Source of the DNA: Chloroflexota bacterium
GTDB lineage: Bacteria > Chloroflexota > Anaerolineae > Anaerolineales > Villigracilaceae
Assembly: GCA_016213105.1 (NCBI GenBank)
Contig: JACRBN010000026.1
Location: forward strand, 310,001-374,000
Length of the DNA stretch: 64,000 bases
Reading direction: 5' to 3'
Each line of letters starts with the position of its first letter. The first letter of the stretch is position 1. Below the pieces are notes generated by a model that saw only the letters and a list, made by a program, of their open reading frames with translations, made no database searches and was not told the DNA's origin. The translations under genes were made by a program, and so were the position numbers. This document shows positions 48,409-57,642 of the stretch, one piece after another.

Positions 48409-49875
48409 TCACCCCTTCAGCATTTTTAGAAAAATTTTAACCACCTTGGGGTCGAAGTGCCTGCCGTCTTCGGCGCGCAGGTATTCGACCGCTTTCTCGT
48501 GCGACCAGGCGTTGCGGTAGGGGCGGTCCGAGGTCAGAGCATCGTACACGTCCACCACGGCGAACAAACGGGCGGCCAGCGGGATGTGCTCGCCTTTCAG
48601 CCCGAAGGGGTAGCCGCTTCCGTCCCATTTTTCATGATGATATTGCGGAATCTCCAGCGCAGGCGCAAGGTATTGGATCGGCCTCAACAGGTCGGCGGCG
48701 ATGCTGGTATGCTGGCGCATGATCGTCCATTCCTGCGGATCGAGCGGTCCCGGTTTGAACAGGATCGAGTCGGGGATGGCCATCTTGCCGATGTCGTGCA
48801 GGATCGCGCCGCGGCGGATATGCACGATTTGCTGTTCGGTCAGTCCCAGCGCTGTCGCCAGCCGCACTGTCATTTCCGTGACGCGCCGGGCGTGTCCCTG
48901 CGTTTCGCGGTCGCGCAGTTCCAGCGCCTTGGACCAGCCTTCGATAGTGGCGTCATAAGCCAGGGTCAGGGCGGCATGAGTGCGTTCGTAATTATCGAAC
49001 ATGAGCGCGCTTTCGATGGCCATGGCCACCTGGGTGGCAAGCATGTTTACGAACTCCAGCCAGTCTGCATTGGGGGAGAGCGGACTGCGGTGGAATATTT
49101 CCAGCACGCCCAGGACGCGTCCCTTGACGATCAGGGGGATGGCAAAATAATCGGTAAAGCCCTCCTGGGAAAAGGTGGGCGAGCGGAGGAAATCGGTCTG
49201 GCGGTTCGAGAGGTTGGCAATGCGGATGGTCTGTCTGGCAAGCGCGGCCCGGCCGGCGTAGCCATCCCCCAACTTCAAGGACATCTGCTCGAAGTTGTTC
49301 GTGTGGAAGCCGCTGCCGGCCGCGTATTTCAATGCCTGGGAGGATGAATCCAAAAGCAGGATGCTGACGGCGTCCACATTGATCTGTGTCCTGACCTGGT
49401 TGACCAGCATGACAAGCGTCAGGTTAAGATCCAGACTGGATGTGGTAGCCATGTCGATCGTGCGCAGGGCCGCCAGACGGTCCGTTTGGCGGCGGAGGGA
49501 CATCTCATTTTCCTTGCGGGTGGTGATGTCACGGATGAAAGTGCCCAACAGGCCGTGGGCCAGACTGACCAGCCTGGCCTCGAACCAATGGGTCTGCTGT
49601 TTGATGGATAGATAAAAATCGAATGAGGTTGTTTTTCCCGTCATGAGCGTGCCGGTGACGGCATCTTCGAACTTGATGGCGACATCGGCTGGCAGAATAT
49701 CCTGGAATTTTCCTCCCACGAATTCTGCGATGGGCAGCGGGAACGAGGTATCCTCCCCTTCCTTGTAATTTACGATCATGCCGTCGCTTTTCAGCACAAG
49801 CAGCAAATCAGGAAAGGCCTGCAATAGAGCCTGCAATGGTTCGTCTGTTTCTGGGAACGGGTAATGGAAGGTCAT
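48409..49875 (-). CDS. PAS-GAF-HD-GYP cyclic-di-GMP phosphodiesterase-like protein
   Basis: The 488-aa protein has a PAS-like domain (residues 8-120), a GAF domain (140-300, with GDGYAGRAALARQTIRI) and a C-terminal HD-GYP domain (310-488) with AILHDIGKMAIPD and HHEKWDGSGYPFGLKG. HD-GYP enzymes hydrolyse c-di-GMP or related cyclic dinucleotides. No membrane segments are seen, so it senses an intracellular signal. It is the first clearly chromosomal gene right of the element. Confidence 0.92.
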   Translation of the reverse strand: MTFHYPFPETDEPLQALLQAFPDLLLVLKSDGMIVNYKEGEDTSFPLPIAEFVGGKFQDILPADVAIKFEDAVTGTLMTGKTTSFDFYLSIKQQTHWFEARLVSLAHGLLGTFIRDITTRKENEMSLRRQTDRLAALRTIDMATTSSLDLNLTLVMLVNQVRTQINVDAVSILLLDSSSQALKYAAGSGFHTNNFEQMSLKLGDGYAGRAALARQTIRIANLSNRQTDFLRSPTFSQEGFTDYFAIPLIVKGRVLGVLEIFHRSPLSPNADWLEFVNMLATQVAMAIESALMFDNYERTHAALTLAYDATIEGWSKALELRDRETQGHARRVTEMTVRLATALGLTEQQIVHIRRGAILHDIGKMAIPDSILFKPGPLDPQEWTIMRQHTSIAADLLRPIQYLAPALEIPQYHHEKWDGSGYPFGLKGEHIPLAARLFAVVDVYDALTSDRPYRNAWSHEKAVEYLRAEDGRHFDPKVVKIFLKMLKG

Positions 49876-49998
49876 ATGATTTGGACACTGGACGCGGGGC
49901 GCGGCAATCCCCTGATTGCCGCGTCCCCATGCCGCCGCGTCATCCGCTGAGCATCAGTGCGTGGAGGCGTTGGATGTTCCTGATGCTGCCATTCAAAT

Positions 49999-50274
49999 TT
50001 AGTGCCCGCCGCGAAGCGCCCGTCGTATCTGCCTGGCCAGATCTGGCAGGGATTGGGCGCGGAGGGTGGTGACCAGCACCTTCTCCTCCTCGGAGAGCGG
50101 GAAGGCCTGTCCCAGGAAGCCGTTCGCCAGGGCCTGCTCGGGTTCGCTCAAGAGCATCTGGCAAAAAGCTGGGCTGACTACCGCCGCCGCAAACAAACGA
50201 TTCAAGCCATCCGTATGCAGTGGAGAAGGGGCGCTGCGTGTTTGGGCTGGGGTAAAAACATCGAGAGTAATCAT
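49999..50274 (-). CDS. Small protein resembling a peptide-precursor leader
   Basis: The 91-aa protein contains AFCQMLLSEPEQALANG (residues 36-52) and LSEEEKVLVTTLRAQSLPDL, a pattern like the leader parts of some Chloroflexota RiPP precursors (F-x-x-x-L-L-x-x-P-x-x-A-L...EE). The C-terminus is short and basic, so a core peptide is not obvious. It lies 13 bases after a 47-aa membrane peptide gene. No modification enzyme is near, so the call is tentative. Confidence 0.5.
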   Translation of the reverse strand: MITLDVFTPAQTRSAPSPLHTDGLNRLFAAAVVSPAFCQMLLSEPEQALANGFLGQAFPLSEEEKVLVTTLRAQSLPDLARQIRRALRGGH

Positions 50275-50287
50275 GAGCTTCTGCTAT

Positions 50288-50431
50288 TTAGCCGCCGCCA
50301 AAGCCGCCGGGGTCATCTGACGGGCCGTTGATGAGGAAGACCACAAAGGCAAAAGCCGTCAGGGCCAACTGGATGTGGCGGGGGTCGATCTTGGCAATTT
50401 GCAGGTTCAGCCAGGAGAGCGGGCTGTTCAT
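50288..50431 (-). CDS. 47-aa membrane peptide ending in GGFGGG
   Basis: ATG 50431 follows AAGAGGTG. One hydrophobic helix (IQLALTAFAFVVFLI) is followed by NGPSDDPGGFGGG. It is co-directional with the leader-like gene, and the pair probably form one short transcript. Confidence 0.6.
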   Translation of the reverse strand: MNSPLSWLNLQIAKIDPRHIQLALTAFAFVVFLINGPSDDPGGFGGG

Positions 50432-50502
50432 GGGGCACCTCTTTCAAGTCCATTGGTTTCGATGCCACATCTTACAAATCGCCAGGGTACAAAACAGGGT
50501 AC

Positions 50503-50530
50503 AAAAAAAGGCCTGTGCAGGCCCTTTTTT
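50503..50530. terminator. Bidirectional terminator
   Basis: The stem GGCCT/AGGCC is flanked by A7 and T6. It ends the big regulator gene on the minus strand upstream of the small genes. Confidence 0.85.
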
Positions 50531-50566
50531 GTCAAAGTTTCATTTAGTTGTGTAAATTGGGGAGGG

Positions 50567-53500
50567 TTATCCCATCAGCTTCTTGTAGAGGTCACGCGTC
50601 TCCGGCGAGGGGGAAAAGCCCAGGTCGGCCAGGGACGCCTGGCAGGCCTGGTATTGGCGTCGGACGGAGTTTTGATCCCCCTGGGCGGCGTAGGCGCGCA
50701 TCAGGATGCAGTGAAGGGCCTCCAGGTACGGGTCGATCTTCAGGGCGCGCTGGGCGGTCTCGACGGCCTGTTGGAACTGGCCGTTCTCCAGGTACAGGCC
50801 CGCCAGGGTTTCCAGCGCAGATAGTCCGGCCTGCTCCAGGCGGTCGCGCTCGCCGATGGCCCAGGGCTGATCCACTTCCGAGAGATATGGACCGCGCGCC
50901 AGGTCGACGGCCTTTTGCAGTTGTTCGATGCGCTCTTCTCTGGTTTTCAACATTCGCGAACGCGCCAAGTAGGTCTCGAAGGCTTCCACATCGTACTCGT
51001 AATCCAGGGAGAAATTGAAGCGGTAATATTCCTCGTCGAAGAGGATCGCATCGCGGCGGGTGGCGCGCCGCAGGCGGAAGATGTAAGCCTTGAAGCGCTG
51101 CTTCAGGGTTTGCGGTTCATCCACCTCGGGCCACAGGGAGGCGGCGATCTGCTCCTTTGTGACCGGGCCGCTTTTGAAGAGCAGGTAGAAGAACAGGTCG
51201 CGGACCGAGACCGTGCTCCAGTCGGAGACAGTGACCGGGCGCCCATCCACCTGCACTTCGGCGCGCCCAAACGCGCGGATCGCCAGGCTGGGCGTCGGCA
51301 TGTGGATGGATTGGGCCAGTCTCCGCAGGGAACGGCGCACGCCCGGCCAACCGGCCTCGATACGGGCGGCCTTCTCCAACAGCCCGTGCAGGCTGCGACC
51401 CACCTGCGCATCCTTCAGCATGGGCTTCAGCCAGGGACGGGTCTGCAGCAGCCCCACCAGCATGGTATGCGTGGGACGGGTGCTTTTATTCAACAGTTCG
51501 CGAATTTCTGCGCGCGCCGCTTCGATTTGTCCATCCGACCCCAGCGCGGCTGCCAGCCAGATACTGGACAGGGCGACGTTCGGCGCGCGTCCATTTTGCA
51601 GGTATAACTCCTTGCTGGCCTGGAAGGACAATACGGCCTGCGCCGCCTGCCCCATCAGCAAATGCAGGCGGCCCTCGGCCAGGGAATACAAGCCCTGGTC
51701 GGGCAGGTTGGAGATCACATATTTTTTCGCCTGCACTTCCTGAAAGAGCACACTGGCTTGCCCGGCATCGCCCTGCAGCAAGGCCAGGGTGATGCGGGCC
51801 AGACTCAGGTAAATATCGATAAAGGTATCCCGCCATTGTCCCGCCGCCGGCCTGGCCCGCTCATAAGCCTGCTCTGCAGATGCAAATTCGCCCACCTCGG
51901 CGTACAGGTCGCCCAGGCCGATCAGGAGCACCGTTTCCGTGCGCGTGTTGCGGGCCCTGCCCGCCAGGGAGAGGCCCTGCTCGTACGTATCGGCGGCCAG
52001 CTCGTACTCCCCGCTCTGGTGATACAGGAACCCCAACTCATTCAGTGTACTCGCCTGAACGCCCAGGTTCTTTTCAGCCTGCCAGATGTCCAATGCTCGT
52101 TGATGAAAATTTCTGGCCGTCTCGATATCCCCCAGGAGGCCATTTACCCCACCAAGCTCCGACAACAGGGAGGTTATGCTGCCGCTCTCGTTCAAGGCGG
52201 TGTAGAGCGCCAGGGAGCGCTCGATATGCGCGGCGGCTTCGCGCAGGTTTCCGAGGCGGAGCAGGTTGCCGCCTTTTTGCCGCAGGGCCTCGGCGAAGAT
52301 GGGCTGCAAATGAGGATGCGGCTCGGTCAATTGCAGTGCTTCCTCTGCATCCGCCAGGGCGGCGGCATGATTACTTGCCAGGCGGTTCATGGAGGCGCGC
52401 CGCACGAGGGCCAGGGTCAACCCGTCGAGATCATCCGCCTGGCGATAGGTTCGGACGGCTTCTTCGATGAGTTCCGTCGCAACGGACAGGTCTCTTTTTT
52501 TGAGGGCGATGGCCCCGCGCAGGGAGACCAGCCCGGGGCGCGAACGCAGCAAGCTGGGCGGCAGGCTATTCACCCAATTCTCCAGGGTGGTCAGCGCGTG
52601 CTGGAGCATGGGCGTCCCGCCGCGCTCCACCACACCGGCCAGCTTTTCTGGGTTGTCGAGCTGGCGGCAGGCATCATAGGCTTTTTCCCACTCACCGCTC
52701 TTTTCGTAGAACTGAGTCAGCCGCTCGAAGGTGGGACTGATTTCAGATGGGTATTCTTCGCGCAGGCGCGCCTGGAGGAATTCGCGGAAGAGGGGATGAT
52801 AGCGCAGCCAGCGCCCGTCGCCGACCGGCAGGACGAACAGGTTCTTGTCCAGCACCTCGCCCATGAGGGACGGCCAGCTTTCATGAGAAGCTGGGCCGAG
52901 GATCGCTTCGCACAGTTCGGCGTTGAACTCTTCGGGCAGGCAGGTGCGCAGCAGGAAATCGCGGGTGGCGGGCTGCTGCTGGTCCAGTACCTGGCGGCCG
53001 AGGTAGGAAAAGGTATCCACGCGCGAGACGTTCGTCCCGCCGGAGAGGTCCGAGAGCAGCAGGCCGGTCACCCATCCGCCGGTTTGTTCGGACAATCGTC
53101 GCGCGTCGGGTTCGCTGATGTCCCTGCGCTGGTTCTGGTGATAGAGGGCCTGGATCTCGACCGGCTGGAAGGCCAGGTCGGTTTGCCCCAGGCCGTTGAT
53201 CTGTTCGCGCGCCACCATGAGGGTGATGTCGGGCAGGCTGGGCAGGGTGCGCGAGGACAGGATGACGTGACAGTTTTCGTCCACCAATTGCAGGAAGCGA
53301 TTGACCAGCGCGGCAATCACGGGCAGGTTGTCGAGCAGGTGGTAATCGTCGAGGATGATCAGGAAATCCTCTTCGACCTGTTCGTAGAGTTCGTTGGTGA
53401 GCGAGACGAGCAGCGCCTCGGCGTCGTCTTCGATGGATTTTAGGTTGTTCAGTTGGGGGATCAACGGGGCGCTCAGGCCCTTGAAGCGTTCGGTCAGCGC

Positions 53501-53755
53501 GGCGATCAGGTAGGCCAGGAAGCGCTGCGGGTCGCGGTCGAGCGGGTCGAGCGAAAGCCAGCAAACGGGCAGGTCGGAGCGATGGGCCAGGTCGACCAGC
53601 AGGGAGGTCTTGCCATAACCGGCCGGGGCCGAGAGCAGAACCAGCTTCCTGTCCAGAAAGGCATTCAGGCCTTCCAGCAAACGGTCGCGGGAAAGCAGTC
53701 CGGGGCGGCGGTGCGGGACGATGATTTTGGTCTTGCTGATCGGGACTGGCGACAT
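50567..53755 (-). CDS. MalT-like STAND ATPase with SARP/BTAD output domain
   Basis: The 1062-aa protein starts with a P-loop (SAPAGYGKTSLL, 42-53) and Walker B FLIILDDYHL (131-140) of MalT-type STAND ATPases, continues with TPR-like repeats (400-800) and ends with an OmpR-like winged helix (815-910, FGRAEVQVDGRPVTVSDW) plus a BTAD helical domain (920-1062). Such proteins sense a ligand and activate transcription. Its target is unknown. The gene is monocistronic between a promoter region near 53756-53811 and the terminator at 50503. Confidence 0.88.
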   Translation of the reverse strand: MSPVPISKTKIIVPHRRPGLLSRDRLLEGLNAFLDRKLVLLSAPAGYGKTSLLVDLAHRSDLPVCWLSLDPLDRDPQRFLAYLIAALTERFKGLSAPLIPQLNNLKSIEDDAEALLVSLTNELYEQVEEDFLIILDDYHLLDNLPVIAALVNRFLQLVDENCHVILSSRTLPSLPDITLMVAREQINGLGQTDLAFQPVEIQALYHQNQRRDISEPDARRLSEQTGGWVTGLLLSDLSGGTNVSRVDTFSYLGRQVLDQQQPATRDFLLRTCLPEEFNAELCEAILGPASHESWPSLMGEVLDKNLFVLPVGDGRWLRYHPLFREFLQARLREEYPSEISPTFERLTQFYEKSGEWEKAYDACRQLDNPEKLAGVVERGGTPMLQHALTTLENWVNSLPPSLLRSRPGLVSLRGAIALKKRDLSVATELIEEAVRTYRQADDLDGLTLALVRRASMNRLASNHAAALADAEEALQLTEPHPHLQPIFAEALRQKGGNLLRLGNLREAAAHIERSLALYTALNESGSITSLLSELGGVNGLLGDIETARNFHQRALDIWQAEKNLGVQASTLNELGFLYHQSGEYELAADTYEQGLSLAGRARNTRTETVLLIGLGDLYAEVGEFASAEQAYERARPAAGQWRDTFIDIYLSLARITLALLQGDAGQASVLFQEVQAKKYVISNLPDQGLYSLAEGRLHLLMGQAAQAVLSFQASKELYLQNGRAPNVALSSIWLAAALGSDGQIEAARAEIRELLNKSTRPTHTMLVGLLQTRPWLKPMLKDAQVGRSLHGLLEKAARIEAGWPGVRRSLRRLAQSIHMPTPSLAIRAFGRAEVQVDGRPVTVSDWSTVSVRDLFFYLLFKSGPVTKEQIAASLWPEVDEPQTLKQRFKAYIFRLRRATRRDAILFDEEYYRFNFSLDYEYDVEAFETYLARSRMLKTREERIEQLQKAVDLARGPYLSEVDQPWAIGERDRLEQAGLSALETLAGLYLENGQFQQAVETAQRALKIDPYLEALHCILMRAYAAQGDQNSVRRQYQACQASLADLGFSPSPETRDLYKKLMG

Positions 53756-53811
53756 GGTGTATTTATACTATTGTAGGCCAGATTGGCCCGGCGTCCCCTT
53801 GCCGCTTCAGG

Positions 53812-54588
53812 TCAGGTTTGGCGCAGGGCGGAGAGCAGGTGCGCGTGAACACCGGGCGCGGCGGCGACGATGGATTGCGGGGTCGAAATGTAATCAGGCA
53901 GGCCGTCGATGTTGGTGACGATGGCGCCCGCTTCCTCGGCGATCAGGCCGGCGGCGGCAACGTCCCAGGGCTTGAGGGCCAGTTCCCAGAAGCCTTCGAA
54001 GCGGCCGGCGGCCACGTAGCAGGCGTCCAGCGCGGCGGAGCCAAGGCGGCGCACGCCCTGGCTGAGTTTGCCCAGGCGGGTGAAGTTGGCAAAGTTATCC
54101 TGGCGGGTATCCCAGGCGTCGTAGGGGAAGCCGGTGACAAGCAGGCTGCGCTGCAGTTCGGTGGCGGTGGAGGGTTGAATGGGTTGTCCATTCAGGAATG
54201 CCCCTTTTCCGCGTTCGGCGGTGAACAACTCATCGCGCATGGGCTCGTAGACGGCGGCCAGGTGGGTTTGGCCATTCAGGGCAAAGGCGATGGAGACACA
54301 GAAGATCGGGATGTTGTGGGCGTAATTGACCGTTCCATCCAGCGGATCGATGTACCAGATGGCGTCGCGGTTTCCCTCGATGATGCCGCTCTCCTCGGCA
54401 AAGATATGACTTTCGGGGAATCGTCCGCGAATTTCCCCCAACAGGTAGGCCTCGGATTGACGGTCGATTTCGGTGACCGGGTCGATGATGCCTTTGTAGG
54501 ATATCTCATGTTCGCGCTGGTAACCGGCGCGCAGGATGCCGCCCGCAGTACGGGCCAGGGTTTCGAGTTCGGTCAGTGTGGGCTGCAT
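53812..54588 (-). CDS. Inositol-monophosphatase family protein
   Basis: The 258-aa protein has the metal-binding motifs EESG (near residue 66), IDPLDGTVNYAH (near 82) and WDVAAAGLIAEEAG (near 210). The family includes inositol, histidinol and fructose-1,6-bisphosphate phosphatases; the substrate cannot be named here. It follows the response regulator gene by three bases, so they share a transcript. Confidence 0.9.
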   Translation of the reverse strand: MQPTLTELETLARTAGGILRAGYQREHEISYKGIIDPVTEIDRQSEAYLLGEIRGRFPESHIFAEESGIIEGNRDAIWYIDPLDGTVNYAHNIPIFCVSIAFALNGQTHLAAVYEPMRDELFTAERGKGAFLNGQPIQPSTATELQRSLLVTGFPYDAWDTRQDNFANFTRLGKLSQGVRRLGSAALDACYVAAGRFEGFWELALKPWDVAAAGLIAEEAGAIVTNIDGLPDYISTPQSIVAAAPGVHAHLLSALRQT

Positions 54589-54591
54589 GAT

Positions 54592-55215
54592 TTATTTTTG
54601 GAGTTCGTCCAGGATGCGATGAAGCTCCTTGAGTTCAGCTTCGATCTCATCGCGGTCGCGGGCGGCCTGGTCGAGCAGGCTGCGGTAGGATTCCTGCTGT
54701 TCGGCCGGCAGGGTCGGGATCAGGCGTTGGGCGCGCGTAATTTGGGAGCGCTTGTGGCGCAGCTTGTTTTCGAGACGGGCGCGGTATCCCAGGTAGAAGT
54801 CATGCTGGGCCAGCGGGCGCGGGGCGGTTTTGAGTCCCTCGACCAGCAGCTCGGCCACGGTGAGCAGGAAGTCCTCGGTGTCGATCGGCTTTTCGATGAA
54901 GCGCGAGGCGCCCAGGCTCATGGCAAAGGCCTTGTCCTCCGGCGTGACGTAGGTGGCCGAGAGGAAGATGACCGGGATTTGCATGGTCTTTGAATCGGTG
55001 CGCAGTTTCTGTACGAAGGAAAAACCGTCCATCTTTGGCATGAGGATGTCGGTAATGACCAGGGCGGGAAGTTGCACGCGGATGCATTCGAGGGCTTCCT
55101 CTCCGTTGCGCGCGGTGATGACTTTGTATCCCTTGAATCGCAGGGTGATGTCGAGCAGTTCGAGGATGTTTGGAACATCCTCGACAACCAGGATGTGGCC
55201 GTAGGCAGTGTTCAT
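54592..55215 (-). CDS. Response regulator with helical C-terminal domain
   Basis: Residues 1-125 are a receiver domain: acidic pair VVEDVPN near residue 10, phospho-Asp in LVITDILMPKMDG near 55 and Lys in FIEKPID near 108. Residues 130-207 are a helical, charged domain without recognised DNA-binding motif, suggesting protein-protein output. ATG 55215 stands six bases after a -10 box, so the mRNA is probably leaderless. Confidence 0.86.
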   Translation of the reverse strand: MNTAYGHILVVEDVPNILELLDITLRFKGYKVITARNGEEALECIRVQLPALVITDILMPKMDGFSFVQKLRTDSKTMQIPVIFLSATYVTPEDKAFAMSLGASRFIEKPIDTEDFLLTVAELLVEGLKTAPRPLAQHDFYLGYRARLENKLRHKRSQITRAQRLIPTLPAEQQESYRSLLDQAARDRDEIEAELKELHRILDELQK

Positions 55216-55221
55216 GCAGTG

Positions 55222-55250
55222 ATTGTACCGCAAAGGGCACGGACGGTCAG
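55222..55250 (-). promoter_or_regulatory. Promoter for a leaderless response-regulator transcript
   Basis: On the minus strand CTGACC (55245-55250), a 17-base spacer and TACAAT (55222-55227) stand six bases before ATG 55215. The -35 box overlaps the arginase stop. Confidence 0.55.
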
Positions 55251-56149
55251 ATGCCGTTCCATATCCGTTTGCCGAGCGCGGTCAGGATCAGGTCCATCGC
55301 GAGGTGGGCGGTCTGGTTTTGGATGTCGAGGATGGGGTTGACTTCGACCATGTCCATCCCGACGAGTTTGCCCGTTTCGGCGACCATTTCGCAGATCAGG
55401 TGCGCCTCACGCTGGGTTAGCCCCGCAGGGACGGGGGTGCCGACGCCGGGCGCGTGGCGCGGGTCGAGCGAGTCCATGTCGAAGGAGAGGTAGATGCCGT
55501 CCACGTCGCGGGTGATGCGGTCGAGGGCCTTTTCCATGACCGGGACCAGGCCGTGGCGGTCGAGTTGTTCCATGCTTTGAACCATGACGCCTGCCTCGGT
55601 CAAGTTGGCCTTTTCGCCCGGGTCGAGGTCCCTGGCCCCGATAACGGCCACTCGCCGCGGGTCCACGACCGGGCTGGGTTCGTCCCAGAGTTGCACCAGG
55701 CGCGGGTCGCCCATCCCGCACAGGGCCGCCAGCGGCATCCCGTGGATGTTGCCCGAGGGTGTGGTCAGATGGGTGTTGAAGTCGGCATGGGCATCCACCC
55801 ATAGGACGCCGATCCTCTTCTGGCGGGCTGCGCCGCGCACCGAGCCGACCGAGAGGCTGTGGTCGCCGCCCAGCACGAGCGGAAAGCGTCCGCCCTGCAG
55901 GCTGGTGGAGACGGCGCCCGAGACGCGGCGGCTCATGGGGAGGATGCAGTCGATGTATTTGAGCTTGGGGTCGTTGATGGAGCACATCTCGGCGATGGGC
56001 ACCTCGATGTTGCCCTCGTCGCGGACGGTGTAGCCGAGGTCGGCGAGGTTGTTTTGCAGGTGGGCGTAGCGGATGGCGCTGGGGCCCATATCCACGCCGC
56101 GGCGGTCCGCGCCGAGGTCGATGGGGACGCCGATTACGTCGATTTGCAT
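55247..56149 (-). CDS. rocF: Arginase
   Basis: The 300-aa protein has the ureohydrolase manganese motifs GGDHSLSVG (near 94), DAHADFNTH (near 118) and SFDMDSLDP (near 224), and the arginase-type start IDVIGVPIDLGADRRGVDMG. It hydrolyses arginine to ornithine and urea. The same family includes formimidoylglutamase; the N-terminal motif favours arginase. It lies next to imidazolonepropionase on the same strand. Confidence 0.92.
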   Translation of the reverse strand: MQIDVIGVPIDLGADRRGVDMGPSAIRYAHLQNNLADLGYTVRDEGNIEVPIAEMCSINDPKLKYIDCILPMSRRVSGAVSTSLQGGRFPLVLGGDHSLSVGSVRGAARQKRIGVLWVDAHADFNTHLTTPSGNIHGMPLAALCGMGDPRLVQLWDEPSPVVDPRRVAVIGARDLDPGEKANLTEAGVMVQSMEQLDRHGLVPVMEKALDRITRDVDGIYLSFDMDSLDPRHAPGVGTPVPAGLTQREAHLICEMVAETGKLVGMDMVEVNPILDIQNQTAHLAMDLILTALGKRIWNGI

Positions 56150-56250
56150 GGGTTTCTCCTTTGGCGGGGTGGTTCTATAAAATCACAAAACGCAGGGACC
56201 CGGGGGATGGCGTCTGCGTTTTGTGTGGGTGGCTTGTGGCGATTCCAGGA

Positions 56251-57525
56251 TCAGGCGGTGCGATAGTAGCCCACGTCCACGGAATAAACGCGCCCGCGCT
56301 TGATGACCTGTTTGACCAGGTTAGTGCCATAGCGGTATCCCAACTGACGGTAATCGGGCACGGACAGGATCAGCAGGTCGGCCTGTTTGCCGACCTCGAT
56401 GGAGCCGATGGTGTCGGCGCGGCGGATGGCGTAGGCCGAGTTGATGGTGGTGGCGGCAATGGCCTGGGCGGGAGTCAGCTTCATGGCGCGGCAGGCCAGC
56501 GCGATGACGAATTGCATGGATTCGTTCCAGGTGGTGCCGGGATTGCAGTCCGTGGCCAGGGCCAGAATGCCGTCCGCTTCGATGATCTCGCGGGCGGGGG
56601 TGTAGTGACATTCGGCCAGCCCGAAGGGCGTGCAGGGTAGGGAGACAGCCACCGTTTCCGCTTTGCCCAGGGCGGCGATGTCGGCCTCCGAGGTCTTGAC
56701 CAAGTGGTCGGCGGAGGCGGCGCCCAGTTCCACGGCCAGGGAGACGCCGCCCAGGTTGTCGAACTCGTCGGCGTGGATCTTGAGCGGGAATCCCAGCGAG
56801 CGGGCTTTGGTCAGCACCCGGCGCGATTGTTCGAGGTTGAAGGCCTTGTTCTCGCAGAATACGTCGACGAAAGGCAGCGACAGGCGCGGAGCGTGCGTCC
56901 CCCACCACTCCTTGACGATGGGCAGCATGGTGTCGCAGACCAGGTCGGTGTAGCCTTGCGGGTCATCCTTGAATTCGGGGGCGATGGCGTGCGCGCCCAG
57001 GAAGGTGATCGCCAGGTCGAGCGGGCCTTCATCATCCAGCGCCAGCAGGGCCTTGAGCAGGCGCAGTTCGGTGGCGGTTTGCAGGCCGTAGCCGCTCTTG
57101 GCTTCGGCGGTGGTGGTGCCGTGCGCGAACATACGCAGCAGGCGCGGACGAGTCTGTGAAATCAGCGTCTCGATGCTGGCCGTGCGCGTGGCGTGGACCG
57201 TGGAGATGATCCCGCCTCCCGCGGCCAGAATGTCGAGATAGTGCATGCCCGCCATCTTCATTCCGAACTCATTGGCGCGGTCACCCGCCCAGATGACGTG
57301 AGTGTGCGGGTCCACGAAGCCGGGCATGAGCACGCAACCTGAGGCGTCCAGGCTCGGCTCGTGAGGGTAGGCGGCGCGCATCTCGTCGGTGGTGCCGACC
57401 GCGACGATCTTCTCTTCGCGGACGACGACTGCGCCGTGCTCGATGATGCCAAGGGTGCCCAGGGCGTGTCCGCGCTGGGGACCGCCTGCAAGGGTGAGAA
57501 GCTGGGAAGCGGAGTGGATGAGCAT
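56251..57525 (-). CDS. hutI: Imidazolonepropionase
   Basis: The 424-aa amidohydrolase has PGFVDPHTHVIWAGDRANEF near residue 70 (metal-binding HxH), TTAEAKSGYGL near 138, KIHADEFDN near 250 and ATDCNPGT near 325, all typical of HutI. It opens 4-imidazolone-5-propanoate in histidine degradation. No other hut gene is in the window. Confidence 0.93.
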   Translation of the reverse strand: MLIHSASQLLTLAGGPQRGHALGTLGIIEHGAVVVREEKIVAVGTTDEMRAAYPHEPSLDASGCVLMPGFVDPHTHVIWAGDRANEFGMKMAGMHYLDILAAGGGIISTVHATRTASIETLISQTRPRLLRMFAHGTTTAEAKSGYGLQTATELRLLKALLALDDEGPLDLAITFLGAHAIAPEFKDDPQGYTDLVCDTMLPIVKEWWGTHAPRLSLPFVDVFCENKAFNLEQSRRVLTKARSLGFPLKIHADEFDNLGGVSLAVELGAASADHLVKTSEADIAALGKAETVAVSLPCTPFGLAECHYTPAREIIEADGILALATDCNPGTTWNESMQFVIALACRAMKLTPAQAIAATTINSAYAIRRADTIGSIEVGKQADLLILSVPDYRQLGYRYGTNLVKQVIKRGRVYSVDVGYYRTA

Positions 57526-57642
57526 GGTTCAATTAAACCACAGATGGACGCGAGCAACGGTAGGATGTTATGGGAAAAGCGACCCAAAATCGAACAGGAT
57601 GGGCTTATACTCGGGCCATGACGCGCAGTCTCAGGAGGTTTT

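Noticed and set aside
51662-53443. 593-aa plus-strand open frame opposite the STAND/SARP gene
   Set aside because: The minus-strand gene has clear Walker and BTAD motifs; the plus frame is Gly/Gln-rich shadow coding.
53818-54993. 391-aa plus-strand frame across the phosphatase and response regulator genes
   Set aside because: It spans two genes with strong motifs on the other strand and shows no motif itself.
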